Source: Lucinisca nassula
Taxonomy: Eukaryota; Mollusca; Bivalvia; Lucinida; Lucinidae
Direction of reading: 5' to 3'
Assembly (NCBI GenBank): GCA_963580285.1
Contig: OY757010.1
Span: 209,344,138-209,408,137 of the forward strand
Length of the DNA: 64,000 bases
Shown in pieces: positions 21,560 to 30,700 of this stretch. The position numbers and the translations under genes are program-made. Within the stretch, counting starts at the first letter, position 1; each line of letters opens with the position of its first letter. The notes below the pieces were generated by a model. It made no database searches and was not told where the DNA came from. It saw only the letters and a program-made list of their open reading frames with translations.

Positions 21560-24130
21560 TGTGAGAAGCATCAGCTACAAGATGTCCAGGTGAAGGCATC
21601 ACAGCACTGCTACAATGAATTCTTGTCATGCAAACTAAGACAGCATTTTAGTTGCTCACTCAAGTCAAAGCTTTAAAGTATTGCTGCAATGAATATCTGT
21701 CATGCTAAACAAGACAGGCCTCTAGTTGGTCACTTCAGTCATCACAACATTGTTGCAATGAATTTCTGTCAAGCTAAACAATACAGAGCTCTAGTTGGGC
21801 ACTTCAGTCATCACAGCATTGCTGTAATGAATTTCTGTCGTGCTAAACAAGACAGAGCTCTAGTTGGTCACTCCAGTCATCACAGTGTAGCTGCAGTGAA
21901 TTTCTGTCATGCTAAACAAGACAGGGCACTAGTTGGTCAGATCAGCCATCACAGCATTGCTGCAATGAATTTCTGTCATGCTAAACAAGACAGAGCTCTA
22001 GTTGGTCACTTCAGTCATAGCAGGATTGCTGCAATGATTTTCTGCCATGCTAAACAAGACATAGCTCTAGTTGGTCACTTCAGTCATCACAGCATTGCTG
22101 CAATGAATTTCTGTCATGCTAAATAAGACAAGAGCTCTAGTTGGTCACTCCAGACATCACAGCACTACTGCAATGAATTTCTGACAAGCTAAACAAGACA
22201 GAGCTCTAGTTGGTCACTTCGGTCATCACAGAATTGCTGCAATGAATTTCTGTCATGCTAAATAAGACAGAGCTCTAGTTGGTCACTCCAGTCATCACAA
22301 CACTGCTGCAATGAATTTCTGTCATGCTAGACAAGAAAGATCTCCTGTCGGTCGATCACTGCAGTTAAGACATTGCATTACTGCTGCTTTGAATTCCTGT
22401 AATCCTCCATAAGACAGATCTCAGATTTTTCGCTGCAGTTAAGGCATCATAGCACTGCTTCAATGGTTTTCTGTCATGCTAAACAAGACACAGCTATTTG
22501 GTCACTTCAATTAACCCTTCTCTTGCTGAATATTCATTTAAGCCACACCCATTTCTGCCTATCAACCAATCAAATTACCTTATGTAATTTATTGCTACAA
22601 ATTCATAAATTGAATACCAAACAGTGTAAATCCTGATCAGATGGCTTCTGAAGAAGCCATCTGATCTGGAACTACACTGTTTGCAAAGATAGGGGTTGTC
22701 GTGAACAGCAAGATAAGGGTTAAGGCAACACAGCACTGCTGCAATGAATTCCTTTCATGCTCAACAAGACAGAACTCTAGTTGGTCACTTCAATAAAGGC
22801 AACACAGCACGGCTGCAGTGAATTCCTGCCATGCTCAACAAGACAGAACTCTAGTTAGTAACTTCAGTGAAGGCACTACAGCACTGCTGCAATGAATTCT
22901 GTCAAGCTCAATAAGACAAAACTCTATATGGTCATTACAGTTAAAGACATCAAAGCATGGCAACAATGAATTACTTTAATACTTATCATAATAATGCTAG
23001 TTGGTCACTGCATTTAAGGCAAATTTAAGCAGCACTGCTGCAATGAATTTCTGTCATGCTAAGAAAGTCAGAGCTCTAGTTGGTAACGCAGTTAAGGCAC
23101 CACAGAAGTGCTGCAATAAATTGTGCCATGCTTAACAAGACTCTAGTCTAGCAGTGAAGGCATTACTGTACTGCTGCAGTGTATCCCTTTCATGCTCGAG
23201 ACAGAACTCTAGTTGATCACTGCAGTCAAGGCATCACAGCATTGCTGCAATGAATTTCCGTCTTGCTCAACAAGACTGAGCTCCAGTAGGTCTCTGCATT
23301 TTAGTCATCAGAGCACTACTGCAATGTATTTCTGTCATGCTCAACAAGACATAGCTCTAGATGGTAACCACAGTTAGGGCATTACAGCATGGCTGCTACA
23401 ATAAATTTCTATCAAGCTAAAAGTTAAGGCATTACAGCACTGCTGAAGTGAATTCCTCTTGTGCTAAAAGACAGAGATCTAGTTGATCACTGCAGTTCAG
23501 GTGTCAAAGCATTGTTGCAATGAACTCCTGTCATGCCAAACAAGACAGAGCACTAGTAAGGGCATCCAAGACATGGTATCAAAGCATTGCTGCTATGAAC
23601 TGCTGGTCAGTTAAGGGCTCAAAGCACTGCTGTAATGAATTCCTCGCATGCTTACCAAAACATAGCTCAAGCTGATCACTCCAGTTAAGAAATCAAACCA
23701 CTGCTGCTATAAACTCCTGTCTTGCTGTACAAGACAGAGCTCTAGCTGGGCAATGCAGCTGAGGCATCAAAGCATTGTTGCAATGATTTTTTGTCATGCT
23801 AAACAAGACAAAGCTCAAGCTGGTTACTGCAGTTAAGGCATCACTGCACTGCTGAAGTGAATGTTTGTCATGCTAACAAGACAGAGTTATAGCTGGTCAC
23901 TGCAGTTAAGGCATCACTAGCCTGCTGCAATGAATTTCTGTAATGCTAAACAAGACAGAACAGTTTGTCACAGCAGTTAGGGCATCAAAGCATTGCTGTA
24001 GAGAATTTCCTACCATTCTCAACAAGACAGAGCTACAGTTGGTCATTTAGTTAAAACATCACTACACTACTGACTACAAAAATTCTTGTCTTGTTCAACA
24101 AGACAAAACTGTAGATGGTCATTGCAGTTT
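21560..24130 (+). repeat. 69-bp minisatellite, about 35 copies
   Basis: The unit contains GCAATGAATTTCTGTCATGC, TAAACAAGACAGAGCTCTAG and TTGGTCACTTCAGTCATCAC. Copies are regular at 21680-22350 and more decayed to the right. Because 69 is divisible by three, the frame 21689-22126 stays open for 145 codons as a 23-residue repeat; the next copies contain stops. I consider it noncoding. Confidence 0.8.
22511..22723. mobile_element. piggyBac-type MITE, TTAA target, within the minisatellite
   Basis: TTAA at 22511-22514 and 22720-22723; ends CCCTTCTCTTGCTG and CAGCAAGATAAGGG. The hairpin GATGGCTTCTGAAGAAGCCATC is perfect. The minisatellite resumes straight after. Confidence 0.85.
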
Positions 24131-24460
24131 TGCTTTACATCAACATATTCCAATTAGTGCTACAGCTGGAAACAGCAGATGATGTCAAGGATCATCAGTA
24201 CATATGTCATGTAAAAAGATGCATTCTACAAATAGTTTGAGATACATGTTATATTTTAGGTGCTTAATATGTTTATTTATTTATTTGGGATCTTAGATTT
24301 TGAACAAATCAAAAAAGTAGGAGAAGTAGGAGTTTTTCTGGAAAAAGTAGGAACAAAGTAGGAAGAGACCCAAAAAGTAGGAAAAGTAGGACTACTTGAA
24401 AGCCTGCATTTTACCTATTCCACAAGTTTTTCGGACAAATCAACGGGCCAAGCGCCTGTG

Positions 24461-25092
24461 ATTGTCAGCCAATATCAGATGGACGCCACAGCGACGCAAG
24501 ACATATGTCACCTTTACCTTACGCTCTATTTAAAATTGTCAAATTCAAAGAAATTAATAACTGCTATCGGATCAGTCTGAACTATGGTTATTTTTTGCCA
24601 CACAAAACTGCACATGCGCAAAAATACGGAATCATGGATAGCATTTCCTTAGCGACTGGTGGCGTCCTAAACTCATCCATAGAAAGATTAAATAATTATG
24701 CGATTAATCATGCCAGCCTTATCTTTAACCCCGGAATACTTGAAGGTGTCTTCTGAGGTACATGTATTACGATTTATCTTCAGACACCCTCCCTCAGTGA
24801 ATACAAAAATAAGGAAATCTACACCAACGGATGGGTGGCCAAACTTTGGGCATTTGAACTGGAGTCAGGGACAAAACTACAGTTCCTGTGTATTCCACAT
24901 AAACTAACCCTGGACTTACAAGCTGTGTGGATTTTGTGGATACCAACAAATGTCTATGGCATAAATGCACAGCCTTTATTTTCAGGTCATAAAGCGTGTC
25001 AAAATAGATTAAGTTCACCATTCACCTTCACCTTTGTCCGGGAGGTGTGTTGAAAAGTCGAATGTTCATTGGTTTATTGAATTTATGCCTAT
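24461..25092. other. Intergenic stretch, nothing recognised
   Basis: Contains an NRF1-like GCACATGCGCA at 24610 and short open frames without family resemblance. No exon of either host gene could be placed here. Confidence 0.35.
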
Positions 25093-25640
25093 AAGCCGGT
25101 ACCGATGGAAACGAGACAATTCATCGACAAGACAACTCATCGACATGGTTTTTGGAGACGATTCATCGACACAATTGAAGACAACCCATCGACACCTTTT
25201 GAAGACAATTCATCGACACATTTGTTTGAAGTTAATTGGCAATCATAGGTAATTAAGGGTAATTATGGATAAGTGGTATGTTGTATTTGATTGATCTGTG
25301 AGGGGTAAAAATACAAATACACATGTAGGATAAAAAAACTGAGTAATATGATAATCGTTATGTTTGTATGGCACACGCCGATTAACAAAATAGTTCGAGT
25401 AATGATGTAATTGATTGTTTGTCCATGTTTTATATTAACTGGCACGTGTCATCAAAATAAGTATGAAATAAACAAATAAATAAATAAAATAAAAAAAATA
25501 AAAATAATAAGATAATGTATCAGAATGAACGAAAGAAACAAGACACATCTAGTAATGTCTAAGAATGAATGAAAGAAAGAAAAACAGATTGACAGACAGA
25601 CAGTTTAAAACGCATTTAAAGACATAAAGACCCACCAGTA

Positions 25641-25696
<56 letters not shown>

Positions 25697-26293
25697 GTGC
25701 GGACGGGGGGCGGACAGACATAGAGAGAGAGACAGACAGTTAAAAAAAAAACTCATATAAAAGCTTACCAGTACAAGCTTATTGTGATTAACAGTCAAAT
25801 TCCCTATTATTAGCAAAATTCGAACAACAAACATTTAGTGGGAAAATGAAGACATACATGTAATTCATATAAACGAATATCCAGCTTCACTTTTCATCTT
25901 TTTTTATTTTCATTATGAAAGTTTTGAATAATATTTGACCAAGTTCCCTATATATTTTCTTTTAAATCATGTTTTTAAAATAGAAGTTTATTAAAGCCAG
26001 CCATCCTATGCGGTTAAAATGTTTTTTTTTTTAATTGTCATCAATAAGCCAAAATATTGAATTAATATGTTCTTATTTCGTTATGTTGATCATAAACCTG
26101 ATAATAGATCATTTTATTTTCAAAACATTGTCTTCATTTTATCAGCTTCAGTATAATTTCAACATTATAATGTGTCGATGAGTTGTCTTCAAAATGTGTC
26201 GATGAGTTGTCTTCAATTGTGTCGATGAATTGTCTCCAAAAACCGTGTCGATGAGTTGTCTTGTCGATGAATTGTCTTGTTCCCGTACCGATC
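25093..26293. mobile_element. Foldback-like element with 130-bp inverted ends built from TCATCGACA
   Basis: 25093-25220 and 26166-26293 are inverted copies, each holding four to five iterations of GACAAYTCATCGACA at 20-35 bp spacing. The core is AT-rich with (CATA)n at 25643-25695 and no gene. I saw no clear target duplication. Confidence 0.65.
25643..25695. repeat. (CATA)n microsatellite
   Basis: About thirteen perfect CATA units. Confidence 0.95.
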
Positions 26294-26440
26294 ACCTACG
26301 AATCCATACGTTTCGGTCCTGAGTCGTTTCGGACCCCGGGTCGTTTCGGTCTTAGGTAGTTTCGGCTGAGTCGTTCAGCCCAATTTTGGGGGTAGGTCGT
26401 ATCGAACAAATGGATGGGTCTTTTCGGCCCGAATGTTTTC
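26294..26440. repeat. TCGTTTCGG-iterated segment
   Basis: At least five copies of the motif GTCGTTTCGG(A/T)C in 130 bp. The reverse motif clusters before TMEM128 exon 1 (38380-38600). Confidence 0.55.
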
Positions 26441-26678
26441 TCACCATTTCAAACCATTGCATTGTAATATTGCATATCAGAGATCAGCCGTTGCCATTGC
26501 TATCTTCGCTCTTTTCGTTATTAATAGCACAGAAGCCATAGGGGGGCTCCTTTGAACAGTGAATTGAGCAGCGAAGACTCTGATCACAACGGCAGGTGCA
26601 GGCTTTCTTTCTATCTTCCTATATATACTGTAACACCCCACTCATGAGGATTACGTGCAGGTGTACATTACATACACT

Positions 26679-27004
26679 CTATCTATCTACTGATACTGTG
26701 TCGGTCACATTTGACCATTACCGCAGGTGTATATTACATACACTACAGGTTTTGCAGGATGAAAGCCTACACAGTAATCATGTAATTACGGTAGGGATCT
26801 TTAACCTGCACAGGGGATGATTCTCCCTGCACAGGGGGCCTCCAGTTAACGTCCCGACCCGAAGGACGGTGCACTTTATGACATTCATCCCTGCAAATGA
26901 TGCCAATGGAGCGTGTTCGGACACCGAAATTTTATCGCCGCTGCCGGGGATCGAACCCGGGACCTCTAGCATCATAGGCAAGTGCACTAACCACTGAGCT
27001 AACA
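26679..27004 (-). mobile_element. tRNA-derived SINE with LINE-like tail (family III)
   Basis: Minus strand: TGTTAGCTCAGTGGTTAGTG (A box), GGTCCCGGGTTCGATCCCC (B box), body with CACCGTCCTTCGGGTCGGGA, and tail GGTAATGGTCAAATGTGACC followed by (GATA)n. The tail matches the 3' end of the LINE at 39313-42320. A second, 5'-truncated copy follows at 27009-27190, interrupted by a G-rich expansion near 27102-27124. Confidence 0.85.
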
Positions 27005-27190
27005 CTCCAGGTTTGCAGGATGAAAGCCTACACAGTAATCATGTAATTACGGTAGGGATCTTTTACCTTCACAGGGGATGGTTTTCCCTGCACGTGCACG
27101 TGGGGGGGGGGGGAGGGAGGGGGGCTCAGTTAACGTCCCTATCCGAAGGACGGTGCAGTTTGTGGCATTCATCCCTGCAAATGATGCCAG

Positions 27191-27390
27191 GCTGATCATA
27201 TAAAATTGTTGGAGCAGTCACAGGGCTACCCAGAGAATGTTGCGCATGCTGTTCTGAAACTCTGCATGCCATTGTGATACTAGCTAACGAATACCAATCA
27301 GCCTGCACATCAGTGCAGTATGATCAGTATGTGCAGATCGCATCCACATGGCTGTTCAGAAAAAATCTTATAAAATGAATGCGCGTTATG
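27191..27390. other. BEL/Pao left flank, nothing recognised
   Basis: Single-copy looking sequence without a clear feature. Confidence 0.3.
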
Positions 27391-27697
27391 TGTGGCGAAT
27401 ATAAACACAACTGAGAAATATAAACCTTTACTGTCAAACCACACAAGAGATTTAAAGTTTATTCCCTAAATGTTCTTAAAACCCTTTAAATTTACTTCTA
27501 CATGTTTTGTCTTTCAATGTCCATCTTTACTGTATCTAACGTCATCAAACTCAGTCTCCGACGTCAAGTGACGTTGACGTCAACTGACTTCACCTTATTA
27601 ATAGAATATGTGCAAATTAAGCTTAGAACACTAAAATAAGTTAATAAAGTTAATTGAAAATTAAGCATAACAATAAAATCGTGGTTTATCCACGACA
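27391..27697 (-). repeat. BEL/Pao 3' LTR
   Basis: 307 bp, same as the 5' LTR by eye. Begins 20 bp after the stop codon of the ORF. Confidence 0.92.
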
Positions 27698-27717
27698 CTC
27701 CCGACAGCAAGTTAGTG

Positions 27718-30700
27718 TCACTGTTGTTCCTTTATTTTTGCCATTGCCCTTATGGCTGATTCTCGTCTAGGCTGTTGACGTCGTGTAATTTCAGCTCCTT
27801 GTTTAGATGTTAATTGTTTATTAATTTGTTTCGCCTCTGCTGCATTGTCCCTTCCATGTGCACATTCAACTGGATATAGTAGGTTTAACGGCCGACCTAC
27901 TATTTTGTTGCTGGGAAGCTTGATTTTCGCTGATCGCGTCTGTCCATCTCGACTGGGTACAAGTTCATGTATGCGGCCCATTCTCCACATTCCTCGGGGT
28001 AGATCATCTTTGATGAGTATCACGTCACCAACTTTCGGGTTGATTGGTGACTGCGGTTTTGACTCCTTTAGATTCCTTTGTGATCGCTCTCTCAGGTTTA
28101 ATAGATAGTCATCACGCCATATTTTCCAGAAACTATCTAAGTGTTTCAGTCCCCTTTTCCATGTAGCTGTGATGCGTTCTGTTGAAGTCATTTCTGGTAT
28201 GTAGTCGTCGTCGTCCGTATCATCCTGTTTGTAAGTTGGTAATCCTACATGTGGATTTAATGACATAAAATGTGCGGGTGTCAATGCCACAGACGAGTTT
28301 ATATCGTCCCCAACATATGTAAGCGGTCTTGAATTGATCACAGCCTGTGATTCCTTTAACAATGTGAGAAGCTGTTCAGAGGTTAGACATGTTTTGCCTA
28401 TGGCTTTTCGAAGCGATCGTTTAACCAGCCCCACCAATCTTTCATAAAAGCCACCCATCCAGGGTGCTAGCTCCACAATGAACTCCCACAGGATATTTTG
28501 ATCTGCAGAGTAAGAGATGACATCATGGTCCTTTGTTAATATTTCTCCCCACAGTTTATAAATTGCGTCAGAAGCAAGTTTAAATTGTCCTGCATTGTCT
28601 GAAATGACCTTTTTAGGGTTGCCATACTGTGCAACAAACCTACGAAACCCTAGTAGGAATTGCTGAGCTGACATGTCATACATCATTTCAAGATGAACGG
28701 CCCGAGTCACTAAGCAAGTATAGAGACATACCCATACCTTTTCTCTGTTCTTGTTTCTTTTTATGTAAAGGGGTCCGAAATAGTCAACTCCAGTAAACGT
28801 AAAGGGCGGTGACTCTGTAACACGTTCAGCTGGTAAAGGCGGCATCAATGGCATTTTGTATGGCCCACCCTCATGCCGTCGACATACTGTGCATAATCTC
28901 AGAATCCTTTTGACTGCGGATCGTCCCTGAGGTATCCAGTACCTATGCCTGATTAAACTTAATGTCTGAGAAACTCCTGTATGCAATGATGATTTGTGGT
29001 ACCTTTCAACTATCATGTCCGTGTATTTATGGCACTTTGGTAGTAGAATTGGATGCTTTGCATTTTCACAAAGTTCGGCATTGTCTAACCTCCCGCGGCA
29101 CCTAAGTAATCCAGATCGATCTCTGTATATTCCAAGCTGGTGTTGTAAATTGTTCCGTTTGGACTTAATTATTGAGTCAACCACTTTATGATACTGTTGC
29201 CTCTGAACATACTTTGTCCACATCGTTTCAGCGTTTGCTATTTCAGTTGCATCAGGAGGACCCTGCTGGTTTGCTCTTTTTCTCAACTTGTTGACAAATC
29301 TCAGAGCTAGTGCTGTCACTCGCCAAAGTCTTGTTACATTTGAGAACTTTTCAAGATTCAAGTTGAATGGAGCATTGAGTTTCTGATTATGTGAGTTCAC
29401 AGAATGACCCTCCCCAGCCACTAGCTTGGTTTCGAACAAGACACCGCTTTTCTTTAATTCAGATTCAGTTTGAGATCTCACCTCCTCTGACTGCTTATTA
29501 ACATCGTCACATTTCCACACTGGCCAAGCTTTCCTTGTCTTTGCCATCCAGTCTGGGCCATGCCACCACAAGGGATTGTTTTGTAATTCTCTCACTGTTG
29601 TTCCACGACTTGCAATGTCAGCCGGGTTTTCTGTTGTTGATATATAATGAAAGTTAATGTCTTTGTCTTCTTTCATTTCCTTGATTCTGTTATCGACAAA
29701 TGTTCCGAGGGGTCTCTTGCTATTCAGCCAATTTAGCACACACTGTGAGTCCACCCAAATATGTTTTTCCTTAATACTGACATTTAATTCTTTCTGTACA
29801 AACTTCAAACACCTTGTGCCTATGAGTGCTGCTAATAACTCAAGTCTTGGTATAGTTATTTGATTGTTTGGTGCTAGCCTTGTTTTCGAGAAAATGAGGT
29901 CAATTATACGAGAGTTGGTATTTTCTTGGAGCAGATATACTGTAGCTGCGTAAGCATACTTGGATGCATCGCAAAACACCAATAGCTGGTAAAAGATATT
30001 TCCTTTGTGTTCTAGCCCAATGTATCGCGGGAAATGACAAGAAGCCAAGCCTTTCATATCTTCATACAAATTGTCCCACTTTGATTTGTTATTTCCTGAT
30101 AATTGCGTATCCCAAGAAACCTTTTGATTCCAAAGGTTCTGTAAATATATTTTTGCACGCAAAGTGACTGGGCTGAAAAGGCCAAGCGGGTCATAGATGG
30201 AAGCTATCTGTTGAAGAATAATTCTTTTAGACAAAACTGAGCTTTCACTCATTTGATGAGCCAGTGTAAGTGTGTCTTCTTTGACTGTCCAGGTTAAACC
30301 CAAAACCTTCATTCTATCTCTGTTTGCTCTGTCATAGATTGGTATTTCATTCATCACCTCAACACTGCTCGACATCCAGTCACGGAGATTCATTGACGCT
30401 CTTTCAAACAGTTCCTTTGATTTTGAGTAAAACTTTAGTGCCTGATGGATTGTTTGAGATCCGGTGATGACATTGTCAACATAAATATTGTCTCTGATAT
30501 TTTGTGCTATATTACAGCCAGAGTCTTTGAGATGGTGATCAATGGTTGCTGCTAGGAGAAAAGGACTGCATATTATGCCAAATGGTACCCTGCAAAACCT
30601 GTAGACTTCGATATTGTTTTCTGTAGCCATTACACTCTTGTCCTTTAACCATACGAACCTCGTGACCTCTTTGGCATCTTCTTGAAGGCCTATTTGTAAA

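Larger units (their letters stand above)
21008..24460. mobile_element. hAT-like nonautonomous element carrying a 69-bp minisatellite
   Basis: Terminal inverted repeats CACAGGCGCCTGGCCCG (left) and CACAGGCGCTTGGCCCG (right, inverted) extend with mismatches for about 45 bp, then again over CAGGTTTTCAAGTGACTCCT. An exact 8-bp direct repeat ATTGTCAG flanks it (21000-21007 and 24461-24468), as for hAT transposition. Inside the ends are AAAAGTAGGAG iterations (21210-21300 and 24312-24392) and then the minisatellite. A small hairpin insertion lies at 21061-21178 and a TTAA MITE at 22511-22723. No transposase. Confidence 0.8.

Noticed and set aside
26929..27004. Possible genuine tRNA genes (also 39010, 59340-59419, 61768)
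   Set aside because: The A and B boxes belong to SINE heads: each continues into a repeated SINE body and tail, and cloverleaf pairing is poor.
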